A DNA stretch of 64,000 bases from Actinoplanes missouriensis 431 (GCF_000284295.1 NC_017093.1:1240001-1304000), one strand, 5' to 3'. Numbered from the stretch's first letter, positions 50,768 to 60,021 are shown. Numbers and translations are program-made. The notes: a model not told the origin generated them from the sequence alone.

Positions 50768-50835
50768 TCTCGCTGTTCGTCCGATAACCACGAGTTTCCC
50801 CGCCGACACCCAGCCGGCGTAGGAGGAAATCACCG

Positions 50836-52215
50836 ATGCCCGCCGATCGTATCGATGCCGTTGTCAGCCTGGCCAAGCGCCGGGGCTTCGTCTTCCCCTC
50901 CAGCGAGATCTACGGAGGCACCCGCTCGGCGTGGGACTACGGTCCGCTCGGCGTGGAGCTCAAGGAGAACGTCCGCCGGCAGTGGTGGCGGACCATGGTC
51001 CAGCAGCGCGACGACATCGTCGGCCTGGACTCCGCCGTGATCCTGTCCCGCGACGTCTGGGCCGCCTCCGGGCACCTCGACGCGTTCGTCGACCCGCTGA
51101 CCGAGTGCCAGTCCTGTCACAAGCGTTTCCGGGCCGACCACCTGGAAGAGGCCTACGAGGCGAAGCACGGCTCGCTGCCGGCCTCGCTGAAGGACCTGAA
51201 CTGCCCGAACTGCGGCAACAAGGGCACCTTCACCGAGCCGAAGATGTTCAACGGCCTGATGAAGACCTACCTCGGTCCGACCGAGAGCGCCGAGGGCCTG
51301 CACTACCTGCGGCCGGAAACCGCACAGGGCATCTTCGTCAACTACAACAACGTGGCGACCGCGGCCCGCAAGAAGCCGCCGTTCGGCATCGCGCAGATCG
51401 GCAAGAGCTTCCGGAACGAGATCACGCCGGGCAACTTCATTTTCCGTACGCGTGAATTCGAGCAGATGGAGATGGAGTTCTTCGTCGTGCCCGGCAGCGA
51501 CGAGGAATGGCACGAGTACTGGCTGCAGCAGCGCTGGGACTGGTACCGCGACCTGGGCCTCTCGGAGAGCAACCTGCGCTTCTTCGAGCACCCCAAGGAG
51601 AAGCTCTCGCACTACTCGAAGCGGACCGTCGACATCGAGTACCGCTTCCAGTTCGGCGGCACCGAGTTCGCCGAGCTCGAGGGCATCGCGAACCGCACCG
51701 ACTTCGACCTGTCGACGCACTCCAAGCACTCCGGTGTCGACCTCTCCTACTTCGATCAGGAGAAGGGCGAGCGCTGGGTGCCGTACGTGATCGAGCCGGC
51801 GGCCGGCCTGACCCGCGCGGTGCTGGCGTTCCTGCTCGAGGCGTACGACGAGGACGAGGCGCCGAACACCAAGGGCGGCGTCGACAAGCGCACCGTCATG
51901 CGGTTCGACCCGCGGCTCGCGCCGGTCAAGGTCGCCGTGCTGCCGCTGTCGCGCAACCCGGAGCTGTCGCCGAAGGCCCGTGAACTCTCCGCGAACCTGC
52001 GCAAGCGCTGGATCGTGGAGTTCGACGACTCGCAGGCGATCGGCCGCCGTTACCGGCGCCAGGACGAGATCGGGACGCCGTTCTGCGTGACGGTCGACTT
52101 CGACACCCTCACGGACAACGCGGTGACGGTGCGGGACCGCGACACCATGAAGCAGGAGCGGGTCTCCCTCGACCAGATCGAGGACTACCTGATCAAGCGC
52201 CTGCCTGGCTGCTGA
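50836..52215 (+). CDS. glyS: Glycine-tRNA ligase
   Basis: A 459-residue class II aminoacyl-tRNA synthetase of the alpha2 (eukaryotic-like) type: motif 1 near [16 protein letters not shown], a zinc-type set [10 protein letters not shown] and CPNCGNKG, the [15 protein letters not shown] segment, motif 2 [20 protein letters not shown], and a C-terminal anticodon-binding domain with VAVLPLSRN. Start ATG 50836 has AGGAGG 10 nt upstream. A GC hairpin follows at 52230. Confidence 0.97.
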   Translation: MPADRIDAVVSLAKRRGFVFPSSEIYGGTRSAWDYGPLGVELKENVRRQWWRTMVQQRDDIVGLDSAVILSRDVWAASGHLDAFVDPLTECQSCHKRFRADHLEEAYEAKHGSLPASLKDLNCPNCGNKGTFTEPKMFNGLMKTYLGPTESAEGLHYLRPETAQGIFVNYNNVATAARKKPPFGIAQIGKSFRNEITPGNFIFRTREFEQMEMEFFVVPGSDEEWHEYWLQQRWDWYRDLGLSESNLRFFEHPKEKLSHYSKRTVDIEYRFQFGGTEFAELEGIANRTDFDLSTHSKHSGVDLSYFDQEKGERWVPYVIEPAAGLTRAVLAFLLEAYDEDEAPNTKGGVDKRTVMRFDPRLAPVKVAVLPLSRNPELSPKARELSANLRKRWIVEFDDSQAIGRRYRRQDEIGTPFCVTVDFDTLTDNAVTVRDRDTMKQERVSLDQIEDYLIKRLPGC

Positions 52216-52229
52216 TCGGCGTGGTGGTC

Positions 52230-52255
52230 GCGCCGCGCGGGATTCCGCGCGGCGC
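52230..52255 (+). terminator. GC-rich hairpin after glyS
   Basis: A perfect 11-bp stem, GCGCCGCGCGG (52230-52240) with CCGCGCGGCGC (52245-52255), has a GATT loop, 15 bp after the stop. No U-tract follows. Confidence 0.6.
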
Positions 52256-52285
52256 GGCGACCCGTTCGTCCGTGGATCCGCTCAC

Positions 52286-52801
52286 TCAGAAGTGGAAACC
52301 ACCGGGGCGATCGTTGCGGTCGGCGATCAGACCGGCCAGGATCGCCAGCGCGATCTCCGGGCCGGTGCGGCTGCCGATGTTGAGCCCGATCGGGCGGTGC
52401 ACGCGGGCGATCTCCTCCGCCGGCACGCCCAGCTCACGCAACGCTTCCACGTGCGGGCCCTCGCTGCGCGGGTTGCCGACGATGCCGATCCAGCGGCTCT
52501 TGCCGGCCAGCGCCTCCTGCAGGACGGCGCCGATCTCCGCCCGGTGATGGTCGGTCAGCACCACGTCGGTGTGCTCGTCGATCCCGGCCGCGACCAGGTC
52601 CGCCACGAAGGTGTCACCGTGCGGCCGGGGAGTGCCCGACAGTCGCGTCGGGTCCGGCTCCACCAGAACGGTGTGAAAGCCCAGCTCCACCGCGAACCGC
52701 TGAAGCGCCTCGGACACCGGCGACTCGAAAACCGCAACGAGCCGCCTCGGGCTCAGCTCACTGTCTCCCACGCGGCCGACTCTGCCAGACTTCCGCCACA
52801 T
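52286..52801 (-). CDS. XdhC Rossmann-domain protein
   Basis: About 171 residues with the XdhC C-terminal Rossmann domain: RLVAVFESPVSEALQRFAVE, DVVLTDHHRAEI, WIGIVGNPRSEGPHVEALRE and RVHRPIGLNIGSRTGPEIAL. XdhC proteins help insert or mature the molybdenum cofactor of hydroxylases. The N-terminal XdhC domain is absent and no molybdoenzyme lies nearby. Start ATG 52801 or GTG 52771; neither has a strong ribosome site. It diverges from dusB. Confidence 0.85.
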   Translation of the reverse strand: MWRKSGRVGRVGDSELSPRRLVAVFESPVSEALQRFAVELGFHTVLVEPDPTRLSGTPRPHGDTFVADLVAAGIDEHTDVVLTDHHRAEIGAVLQEALAGKSRWIGIVGNPRSEGPHVEALRELGVPAEEIARVHRPIGLNIGSRTGPEIALAILAGLIADRNDRPGGFHF

Positions 52802-52853
52802 CGGCGCCCCAGGATTCGACAGGCGGGGGTGGTGGCGTGTCACCCTAGAGCGC

Positions 52854-53987
52854 GTGACCGCACCACTTCTGCTCGGCGACCATGCCGTCAACCCGCCCGT
52901 CGTGCTCGCCCCGATGGCGGGGATCACCAACGTGGCGTTCCGGCGGCTCTGTCGTGAGCAGGGCGGCGGCGTCTACGTCTGCGAGATGATCACCACCAGG
53001 GCGCTCGTCGAGCGGATTCCGAAGACGCTCAAGATGATCACGTTTGCTGAGGACGAGGGTTTCCGCAGCCTGCAGCTCTACGGCGTGGACCCGGATGTCA
53101 CGGCTGCCGCGGTCCGGATGGTCGGCGAGGACAACCTGGCCGATCACATCGATCTGAACTTCGGGTGTCCGGTGCCGAAGGTGACGCGGCGCGGCGGCGG
53201 GTCGGCCCTGCCGTGGCGGCGGCGGCTCTTCGCGCGGATCGTGCAGCAGGCGGTCGACGCGGCGAAACCGTTCGGGATCCCGGTCACGATCAAGATGCGC
53301 AAGGGCATCGACGACGACCATCTGACGTACGTCGAAGCCGGTCTCGCCGCGCAGGACGCCGGTGTGGCCGCCGTGGCGCTGCACGCGCGCACCGCCGAGC
53401 AGCGCTACTCCGGCAAGGCCGACTGGGAGGCGATCGCCACCCTGAAGCAGGCGCTCGACGTGCCCGTCCTCGGCAACGGCGACATCTGGGAGGGCTCCGA
53501 CGCGCTGCGCATGGTCGAGCAGACCGGCGTGGACGGCGTGGTCGTCGGCCGGGGCTGCCTGGGCCGGCCGTGGCTCTTCGCCGACCTGGAGGCCGCGTTC
53601 ACCCAGGGTGCCGGCTACCGGCCGGTGCTGCCGACGCTCGGTGAGGTCGCCAAGATCCTCGCGCGGCACGCGCAGCTGCTGGTCGAGGCGCTGGAGGACG
53701 AGAAACACGGCTGTGCCGACTTTCGTAAGCACGTCGCCTGGTACCTGAAGGGCTTCCCGGTCGGCGGCGAGCTCCGCCGCAGCCTCGCCATGATCTCCTC
53801 CCTGGCCGAGCTGGACGACCTGCTCGCCAAGCTGGACCCGGCGGTGCCGTTCCCGGCCGAGGCGCTCGGTCAGCCGCGCGGGCGGGTCAACGCGCCCGGC
53901 AAGGTGTCGCTGCCGCACGGCTGGCTGGACAGCCGGGACGACGACACGGTTCCGGAGGGTGCGGAGACCGAGGAGTCCGGGGGCTGA
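52854..53987 (+). CDS. dusB: tRNA-dihydrouridine synthase (DusB type)
   Basis: A 377-residue FMN enzyme with VLAPMAGITNVAFRRLCREQ, HIDLNFGCPVPKVTRRGGGS (catalytic-loop cysteine), ITIKMRKG-type strand (TIKMRKGIDDDH), HARTAEQRYSGKADWE and NGDIWEGSDALRM. It reduces uridines in tRNA D-loops. GTG 52854 has no obvious Shine-Dalgarno sequence, so it may be leaderless. The C-terminus carries a short extension rich in Glu and Asp. Confidence 0.94.
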   Translation: MTAPLLLGDHAVNPPVVLAPMAGITNVAFRRLCREQGGGVYVCEMITTRALVERIPKTLKMITFAEDEGFRSLQLYGVDPDVTAAAVRMVGEDNLADHIDLNFGCPVPKVTRRGGGSALPWRRRLFARIVQQAVDAAKPFGIPVTIKMRKGIDDDHLTYVEAGLAAQDAGVAAVALHARTAEQRYSGKADWEAIATLKQALDVPVLGNGDIWEGSDALRMVEQTGVDGVVVGRGCLGRPWLFADLEAAFTQGAGYRPVLPTLGEVAKILARHAQLLVEALEDEKHGCADFRKHVAWYLKGFPVGGELRRSLAMISSLAELDDLLAKLDPAVPFPAEALGQPRGRVNAPGKVSLPHGWLDSRDDDTVPEGAETEESGG

Positions 53988-54053
53988 TCTCCACCCCGAT
54001 CTCCACCCCTCGGCGCTCCATATCCACCCTGCCCGATCCCTACGGTTCGGGGC

Positions 54054-54308
54054 ATGGGCATGAACGAGAACCGTGACAAGGGACGGCGTGCCGTCAACTA
54101 CGTGGTCACCGGCAAGGCGGACGGCAATCATGGAACCCGGCTGGCCGGCGAGGTCATCGGCCGGGTCCTCGGTCGGGACGGCGGCCGGATCACCGGACGC
54201 GTCGTCGTCGCGATCCTGGTGGTGCTGGGCGTCGCGGGTCTGGCGTTCGTCGCCTACCGTCTGTTGATGATCGATCTGATCCTCAACCTGGTGGGGGAGC
54301 GGGGTTGA
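54054..54308 (+). CDS. Small single-pass membrane protein
   Basis: An 84-residue protein with a charged N-terminus (NENRDKGRRAVNYVVTGKAD) and one hydrophobic helix (VVVAILVVLGVAGLAFVAYR). No family is recalled. The following histidine kinase starts inside its stop (TTGA), so it is probably part of the same operon. ATG 54054 or 54060 are both possible. Confidence 0.65.
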   Translation: MGMNENRDKGRRAVNYVVTGKADGNHGTRLAGEVIGRVLGRDGGRITGRVVVAILVVLGVAGLAFVAYRLLMIDLILNLVGERG

Positions 54309-55522
54309 CCCTGCGCGAGGGCGTGCGGCGGCTCCGGGCCGACGACCCGGAGACCGGCATTTTGGTCCGCATCGTGCTCAGCGCGCTGCTGATCTGGGCG
54401 TTCGTGACGGCGGGACCGGCCGGCCCCGGCGTCCGTCCGGTGCTCGCCGCCGCTCTCGCGTGCTGGTTCGTCTTCGTGGCCGGCGATCGCCGGCTGCCAC
54501 GGCTCGCCCGGGTGGCTCTCGCCATGGCCGCGGTGCTGCCCGCTGTCGCGGCGAGCCAGCCGGACGACGCGTCGTCGCTGCTCTATCTGTATGCCGCGTT
54601 GTTCACGTTCGTACTGTTACCGCGCACGCCGATGTGGGCGATCCTGTCACTGACCGCAGTCGTCCTCACGGTCCTGCTGACGGGCCTCTGGATCGCCGGC
54701 CGGGGAACGGCGGCGATGCTCACCCAACCGGCGCTGATCGCCGTGCTGGTGCTCTTCAGCCTGCATCGGCGGGAGTACCGGCTACGGGCGGAACAGACCG
54801 CGCTGCTACTGGAACAGATCACGCAGACCCGGGCGGCGCAGGCGCGTGCGGCGGCCCTGGACGAGCGGGCGCGCATCGCGCGCGAACTGCATGATGTGCT
54901 CGCCCACTCGCTGGGGGCGCTGGGCGTGCAGCTGGAGGTCGCCGAGATTCAGCTGACCGAAAGAGGCGATGTCGACGGCGCCGCCGCGCGGATTCGGCAG
55001 GCCCGGGAACTGGCCGCCGACGGGCTGGCCGAGGCGCGGTCGGCGGTGCGGGCGCTGCGTGCCGACGTACCGCCGCTGCCGCAGGCTCTCCATGATTTGG
55101 TGACCCGGCACGAGGCTGATCACGGCGTTGCTGTCACGTTGCGTGTGGTGTCGGAACGTCGCGCGCTGTCACCGGGCGCGGAGGTGTCGTTGCTGCGGAT
55201 CGCCCGGGAGGCGCTGACGAACGCCGCCCGCCACGCGCCGGGCGCGCCCGTGACGGTGACGCTCGACTATGCGGACCCGGCGGTGGCCCGCCTGACCGTC
55301 CGCAATCCGGTTCCCGGCGCTTCACCCCGGGCCGTCGGTCGCATTCCCGCAATCGGGGGTACGGGTGGACTGGGGCTGATCGGAGCACGCGAGCGGATCG
55401 CGCTGGTCGGCGGCACGCTGAAGACCGGCCCGGCCGACGGGGAATGGCAGGTGATCGCCGAGGCCCCGAGTCCCGGTGCACAGGGTGACCCGTGGGGCGC
55501 GGACGAGGGGACGGCGGCGTGA
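54305..55522 (+). CDS. NarL-type sensor histidine kinase
   Basis: A 405-residue kinase with four to five transmembrane helices in the first 155 residues and no extracytoplasmic domain. A coiled linker precedes the HisKA_3 domain (ERARIARELHDVLAHSLGAL, phosphorylated His196) and the ATPase domain (LLRIAREALTNAARHA, TGGLGLIGARERIALVGG). TTG 54305 overlaps the preceding stop. The stimulus is unknown, perhaps membrane stress. The partner regulator overlaps its stop. Confidence 0.93.
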   Translation: MTLREGVRRLRADDPETGILVRIVLSALLIWAFVTAGPAGPGVRPVLAAALACWFVFVAGDRRLPRLARVALAMAAVLPAVAASQPDDASSLLYLYAALFTFVLLPRTPMWAILSLTAVVLTVLLTGLWIAGRGTAAMLTQPALIAVLVLFSLHRREYRLRAEQTALLLEQITQTRAAQARAAALDERARIARELHDVLAHSLGALGVQLEVAEIQLTERGDVDGAAARIRQARELAADGLAEARSAVRALRADVPPLPQALHDLVTRHEADHGVAVTLRVVSERRALSPGAEVSLLRIAREALTNAARHAPGAPVTVTLDYADPAVARLTVRNPVPGASPRAVGRIPAIGGTGGLGLIGARERIALVGGTLKTGPADGEWQVIAEAPSPGAQGDPWGADEGTAA

Positions 55523-56256
55523 CGGGGAGCGGGGCGCTGCGGGTTCTGGTGGTCGACGATCAGCAGCTCGTCCGGGAGGGACTGACCGCGCTGCTGGAGC
55601 TCACCGACGGCGTGACGGTGGTCGGATCGGCGGGGGACGGGGAACGGGCGATCGAAATGATCGCGGACCACCGGCCGGACGTCGTCCTGATGGACCTGCG
55701 GATGCCGGTGCTCGACGGGGTGGCCGCCACCGCCCGGGCTCGGGAACGGTTTCCCGAGGTCGCCGTCGTGGTGCTGACCACCTACGCCGATGACGAGTCG
55801 ATCGCGGGAGCCCTCGCGGCAGGTGCGCGGGGCTATCTCACGAAGGACGCCGGCCGGGCGGAGATCGCGATGGCGTTGCGGGCCGCTGCGGCGGGGAATT
55901 CGCTGTTCGCGCCGGAGGTGTCGGCGCGGCTCGCCGAGGCGATGCGCCGGCCGGCTGAGGTGTCCGAAGCTGATCGGGGCCGGTCGTCGGATCAGTCGGG
56001 CCGGTTGCCGGACCGGCTGCCTGGCCGGTTGTCGGACGGGCAGCCCGGCCGGTTGCCGGACGGGTTGACCCGGCGTGAGGCGGAGGTGCTCGGGCGAATC
56101 GGGCAGGGGCGGACGAATGCGGAGATCGCCGCGGAGCTGTTCGTGGCCGAGGCGACGATCAAGACGCACATCAACAACGCGTTCGCCAAGATCGGCGTGC
56201 GCAACCGGGCCGAGGCGACGCGTTATGCCCTGCGCCACGGCCTCACGCCCGGCTGA
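55519..56256 (+). CDS. NarL/FixJ-type response regulator
   Basis: A 245-residue regulator: receiver domain with VVDDQQLVREGL and phosphoacceptor Asp59 in VVLMDLRMP, then a LuxR-type helix-turn-helix (about 182-240, LTRREAEVLGRIGQGRTNAE). The linker is lengthened by repeats of GRLPD type (about 160-180), encoded by 24-bp tandem units. GTG 55519 overlaps the kinase stop (GTGA). A bidirectional terminator follows. Confidence 0.94.
   Translation: MTGSGALRVLVVDDQQLVREGLTALLELTDGVTVVGSAGDGERAIEMIADHRPDVVLMDLRMPVLDGVAATARARERFPEVAVVVLTTYADDESIAGALAAGARGYLTKDAGRAEIAMALRAAAAGNSLFAPEVSARLAEAMRRPAEVSEADRGRSSDQSGRLPDRLPGRLSDGQPGRLPDGLTRREAEVLGRIGQGRTNAEIAAELFVAEATIKTHINNAFAKIGVRNRAEATRYALRHGLTPG
55999..56064 (+). 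repeat. 24-bp in-frame tandem repeat in response-regulator linker
   Basis: Three units starting GGCCGGTTG (55999-56022, 56023-56046 and 56047 onward, the last cut to 18 bp by sequence of the HTH) keep the reading frame. Confidence 0.85.
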
Positions 56257-56273
56257 GCGCCCGCGCCCGATCT

Positions 56274-56307
56274 CCCCACGCGGGGTGGGGCGCGCTCCCG
56301 CGTGGGG
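56274..56307. terminator. Bidirectional terminator
   Basis: A perfect 11-bp stem, CCCCACGCGGG (56274-56284) with CCCGCGTGGGG (56297-56307), lies between the convergent response regulator and MFS genes. Confidence 0.75.
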
Positions 56308-56324
56308 TTCAGGTGCGCCCGGAG

Positions 56325-57440
56325 TCAGCACGCGGGATGGGGGCGGGCTGTCAGCAGGGCTGTTGCCAGCAGGGGGATCGCGGCCAGGGCGAACAGCACC
56401 GGCAGCTCCAGCGGAAGGGCGAACCCCGCGTAGAGCAGGACCGCGCACAACTCGGCCCCGAAACCCGCCACGGACAGGACGGTCGTCCGGGACCTGCCGG
56501 ACATCTCCCCCTGGAGACGGGACTCGGCGTGGACCATGGCGAATTGCAGCAGGCCGAAAGCAGCGGAGACCAGCACCATCCCGGCCAGATGGGGGATCAG
56601 CGCACCGGCGGCCAGCGTCACCGCCGCCAGCGACACGGCCAGCGACAACGGGCGCGCGGACCCCGGCGAAACCCGGCCGGCGAGAGCGCTGCCGGCGGCC
56701 ATCGAAAGAGCGGTCAGAGCAAAGAGCAACGGTACGGTCGACGTCGTCGCGTCCTTGTCCCGGGAGAGCAGGGGCAGGTATTCGTCCAGAGCGCTGAACC
56801 CCGGCACGGCAGCGGCCACGACGACGGCTCGTCCCACGGTGCCGGCTTTGCCGAGAACCTCGGTGAGACCGTCGCGCAGGACCGTCAGGTAACCGCCCGT
56901 GCTGCTTTCGTCGGAGTCGTCCTCCGTACCCTCATAATCGGGCAGACGCAGCGCAAGCAGACCGCCCAGAGCGACCGTCGCGATGCTGATGATGCCGACC
57001 AGGAGGTATCCGCCGGTGGCGTAAGCGGGCGCGGCGAGCAGCGTGGCAGCGAGCATGCCGAGCAGCGCGATGGTGTCCGCGCGGCCGATGACCTGCGCAT
57101 ATGCGGTCGAGTCGCCGAGCTTGTCGTAGACGAGGGATTCCAGGGTGCCGGAGCTGAACGCGCCGCCGAGGCCCCACAGGGCGAAGCAGATCGCGAACCC
57201 GGGGTAGGACGGCCAGATCAGCCACAGGGTAAAACCGGTCGCGGTGGTCAGTTCACCGATCGCGTAGAGGCGCTTGCGGGACCAGACGTCGGCGAGCGCG
57301 CCGGCCGGGATCTCGCACGCGAAGGAGACCACCGACCAGATCGCGAAGAGCGAGGAGATCTCGGCGGTCGTGAGCCCGGCGTCCGCCATGAGCAGCGCGT
57401 AGACCGGGTAGAGCAGCACGGCCTCGGCACAGGCACGCAC
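56325..57440 (-). CDS. Major facilitator superfamily transporter, possibly N-truncated
   Basis: A 371-residue, about eleven- to twelve-helix MFS protein. The signature loop between helices 2 and 3 reads GALADVWSRKRLYAIGE. The frame is closed by a TGA five codons before GTG 57440, and the residues between (HLYA) fit the family better than the start does, so the usual N-terminus is missing or was lost. No Shine-Dalgarno site precedes the GTG. The substrate is unknown. Confidence 0.82.
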   Translation of the reverse strand: MRACAEAVLLYPVYALLMADAGLTTAEISSLFAIWSVVSFACEIPAGALADVWSRKRLYAIGELTTATGFTLWLIWPSYPGFAICFALWGLGGAFSSGTLESLVYDKLGDSTAYAQVIGRADTIALLGMLAATLLAAPAYATGGYLLVGIISIATVALGGLLALRLPDYEGTEDDSDESSTGGYLTVLRDGLTEVLGKAGTVGRAVVVAAAVPGFSALDEYLPLLSRDKDATTSTVPLLFALTALSMAAGSALAGRVSPGSARPLSLAVSLAAVTLAAGALIPHLAGMVLVSAAFGLLQFAMVHAESRLQGEMSGRSRTTVLSVAGFGAELCAVLLYAGFALPLELPVLFALAAIPLLATALLTARPHPAC

Positions 57441-57505
57441 CGCATACAGATGTCAGCGTCAAATCGGGTGCATGCGCCCACCCTCCGCCACGCCGGAAGC
57501 GGGTG

Positions 57506-58585
57506 TCAACGCAATTGCGCCTCGTCGGCGGCGGCCCGGCCGGACTCCCAGCCCTCCAGGCTGTCCACCCGGCTCCCGCGAGCGCGGACAGTCGTCGGGA
57601 AGACCTTGTTCATCGCCTCGCGCACCTGGATGTCCCGGTTACGCAGAACCGGCAGCAGGTCGCTGTGCCCGGCCATCTCCCGCTCGGCGGTCTCCCGGAG
57701 TCGCTGGCCGATTCTGATCGCGTAGGCCACCAGGAACGACCGGCGGAACGCCTTCACCCTGGCCTTGCCCTTGGCCGGCTCGTCGCGGGTCATCGCCCGG
57801 TTCGCCTGGACCAGCAGCGACGTGTAGAGCAACTCCACCGCGTCGATGTCGGCGTCGAAGCCGAAGATCGTGCTGAAGCCGAGTTCCGGAGTCCAGACGC
57901 AGCGGCAGTTGTTCGCCCGGGAGACGGCGTCGAGGAGGCTGGCCTTCTCGTTCTCGTAGGGGTGGTCGACGCCGATCCGGCGCGCGAACGGCACGACGTC
58001 CACGGCCGGCGCGGTGATCTCCTCGATCCGGTACCGGGTGATCAGCTCCTGGGCCTTCGCGCTGTACGCCTCGGCCTCGGCCGCGAAGTCGGTCGCCTCG
58101 GCCTTCGCCAGCAGCGCGCGAACGCGGTCCAGAATCCGCTGGTCGGAATGGTGCGGCACGGTGGTGAGCGGGGTACCGGGCGGGGGGATGAGGATCTCGA
58201 TCGCGGGGAGTTGCCGCAGCTCGGTGAGCAGGGTCAGCTTCGCGTCGATGACGGCTATGCGGTCGGGGCGGCGGCGGTCCTGGGACAGGGGGAGGCTGTC
58301 GGCCTGGGAGCGCCAGCGCGGGTCGACCGGTGTCCGGCTTTTCTGGAAATCGCGGGAAGCTTCGGCGGCGAGGTCGGCCTGGATCGGGTTGCCGCGCCTG
58401 GCCACCGCGCGATGCAGCTCGGCCGGTTGCCAGCCGTTGCGGAACAGCCGATCGAATTCGGTCTCGAGCGTGGTCTGAAGAGCAGAGTCGACCTCGGCGG
58501 CGGGTGCGCCGGTCAGCATGTCGAGGGCCGTCTCGTGATCGAGGTTTCCGGCCCGGACGCGGTCGACGATCTCGCGGGCCGTCAT
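57506..58585 (-). CDS. DUF2786 domain protein
   Basis: A 359-residue protein with an N-terminal domain of about 130 residues and DUF2786 (about 155-200, RILDRVRALLAKAEATDFAA and EAYSAKAQELITRYRI). The C-terminal helical part (LLVQANRAMTRD, RRSFLVAYAIRIGQRLRE) is shared by actinobacterial homologues. Function unknown. ATG 58585. Two palindromes that could be operator sites lie about 110 bp upstream. Confidence 0.85.
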   Translation of the reverse strand: MTAREIVDRVRAGNLDHETALDMLTGAPAAEVDSALQTTLETEFDRLFRNGWQPAELHRAVARRGNPIQADLAAEASRDFQKSRTPVDPRWRSQADSLPLSQDRRRPDRIAVIDAKLTLLTELRQLPAIEILIPPPGTPLTTVPHHSDQRILDRVRALLAKAEATDFAAEAEAYSAKAQELITRYRIEEITAPAVDVVPFARRIGVDHPYENEKASLLDAVSRANNCRCVWTPELGFSTIFGFDADIDAVELLYTSLLVQANRAMTRDEPAKGKARVKAFRRSFLVAYAIRIGQRLRETAEREMAGHSDLLPVLRNRDIQVREAMNKVFPTTVRARGSRVDSLEGWESGRAAADEAQLR

Positions 58586-58696
58586 GGGAGCGATGGTAGT
58601 TGCCGGGGTCCCGGTTCCCGGCCAGGACCCCGGCGCCGTGACCGCCGAGCGGCCGGACGGTCACAGGGGTGCGCGGTGCATTCGCGACAAAGGGCG

Positions 58697-58732
58697 TTTG
58701 CAGCGCTGCAAAGAACAGCATGCACGCTGTTC
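58697..58732. promoter_or_regulatory. Two adjacent palindromes upstream of DUF2786 gene
   Basis: TTTGCAGCGCTGCAAA is a perfect 16-bp palindrome (58697-58712). It is immediately followed by GAACAGC (58713-58719) and its complement GCTGTTC (58726-58732). The site is in a 466-bp gene-free region and could bind a dimeric regulator. Confidence 0.45.
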
Positions 58733-58774
58733 GATCCCGAGGCAAGGGCGGAGGCGGGGGAGATCGGCGGGGCC

Positions 58775-58963
58775 GGGATGCCGGGCCGTAGCTCAGGCAT
58801 GTGATCAAGGGGTGGATGGCCGCGCTGGCCTACGGCTGGGGGTGCCGGGCCGTAGCTCCGGCATGTGATCAAGCCGGTTTGGCCTGTCTGAGCTACGGCT
58901 CGGCCGGCGGTTGCCTGCGTGGGCTACGGCTCGGCGGGCGGGTCACCTGCCTGGGCTACGGCT
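58775..58963. repeat. Intergenic tandem repeats ending in ctacggct
   Basis: Two 63-bp units (58775-58837, 58838-58900) share gtgccgggccgtagct and catgtgatcaag. Two about 31-bp units follow (58901-58931, 58932-58963). All end in tacggct. No gene is credible in 58586-59051, which also holds the palindromes and a terminator. Confidence 0.75.
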
Positions 58964-59001
58964 CGGCGGGGAGGCGTGGGCGGGGCGCGCGGGGTGGGGA
59001 G

Positions 59002-59033
59002 GGGCGGGGAGGGTGGTGCGGCCCTCCCCGCCC
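59002..59033 (-). terminator. Terminator of the roadblock operon
   Basis: A perfect 12-bp stem, GGGCGGGGAGGG (59002-59013) with CCCTCCCCGCCC (59022-59033), has an 8-nt loop, 19 bp past the last stop of the operon. Confidence 0.75.
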
Positions 59034-59051
59034 AGGGGTGGCGATCACGAC

Positions 59052-59423
59052 TCAGACGTCGAGGTCGTTCTCGATGCTGCGCAGCCGATGGCGGGACATG
59101 GCGAGGTTCGCGCGGTCCCGCCGCAGCGCCACATAGAGGAACAACCCCTTGCCCGACCGGCTCGTGAGCGGCCGGATCATGTGGTACTGCGTGTCGAGCG
59201 TGATGAGGATGTCCTCGATCTTCTCGGAGAGGTTCAGCATCTCCATCGCGCGCAGTTTCGCGCGGACCACGTCGGTGTTGCCGGCGGCGGCGACCGTCAG
59301 GTCGAGTTCCTTGCCGCCGCCGAGTGTGCCCAGGGCCATGCCGCTGGTGTGGTCCACGAGAGCGACGCCGATGCAGCCGTCGATCTCCATGATTTCCTTG
59401 AGTGCGGTGTCCATGTCGGGCAT
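59052..59423 (-). CDS. Roadblock/LC7 domain protein (third of three)
   Basis: A 123-residue single-domain protein: PDMDTALKEIMEIDGCIGVA, VDHTSGMALGTLGGGKELDL, and TLDTQYHMIRPLTSRSGKGL. The pattern matches short actinobacterial roadblock proteins related to MglB, which bind small GTPases. It ends the operon, with a hairpin after it. ATG 59423, with a purine-rich AAGGAAC site about 7 nt upstream. It closely resembles the 61205-61585 gene, suggesting duplication. Confidence 0.85.
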   Translation of the reverse strand: MPDMDTALKEIMEIDGCIGVALVDHTSGMALGTLGGGKELDLTVAAAGNTDVVRAKLRAMEMLNLSEKIEDILITLDTQYHMIRPLTSRSGKGLFLYVALRRDRANLAMSRHRLRSIENDLDV

Positions 59424-59478
59424 GGGATTCGTTCCTTCAGTTGAGTTGGGTGGCTGCGGCGAGCGCCGCACCGGAATG

Positions 59479-59967
59479 TCAGCCCGTCGCCTGGCGGCGG
59501 CGAGACACGTTGGACAGGGTTGCCATCGGGGTCCGCCGGGCCAGCGGGGTCGGTGGGCCGGACTGTGTGGGGATCTGCGGCCGCAGCTGCGGGGCGGTCT
59601 CCAAGGCCATGATCTTGATGAGCCGGCGTACGCACCGGCGTGCCTCCAGGTGCACCATCGCGAGGTTGGCGTCGCCGGAGGTGACCACGGTGAGCAGCGC
59701 GTTCGGTCCCGCGGTGTAGGAGGTGATGTATCCGCCGTCGCACTCGACCACGGATTCCCGCAGCTCGCCGTGGTTGACCGCGTGCGCGAACCGGCGTGCC
59801 AGCGCCAGGTGCGCCGCGGCGAGCGCCGCGAGCGTGTCCGGTTCGAGGCCGTGCGAGTCGTGTGCCACGACCAGCCCGTCGGCGGTGGCCAGCACGCTGC
59901 CGGAGAGCTCGGGCACCTTGCTGCGCAGGCGGCCGAGTTCTTCGAGTACCGCCGGATCCACCGTCAT
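59479..59967 (-). CDS. Roadblock/LC7 domain protein with C-terminal tail (second)
   Basis: A 162-residue protein with a roadblock fold (about 1-125): PELSGSVLATADGLVVAHDS, HLALARRFAHAVNHGEL and LLTVVTSGDANLAMVHLEAR. A disordered tail of about 35 residues follows. It is more distant from the other two roadblock proteins, closer to the MglB/CvnB type. No GTPase gene is next to it. Confidence 0.85.
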   Translation of the reverse strand: MTVDPAVLEELGRLRSKVPELSGSVLATADGLVVAHDSHGLEPDTLAALAAAHLALARRFAHAVNHGELRESVVECDGGYITSYTAGPNALLTVVTSGDANLAMVHLEARRCVRRLIKIMALETAPQLRPQIPTQSGPPTPLARRTPMATLSNVSRRRQATG

Positions 59968-60021
59968 CGGATCCTCGCTCCTTCGGTCGGGGGCTGTCGA
60001 GGCTGTCGGGGGGCGCGCGCG

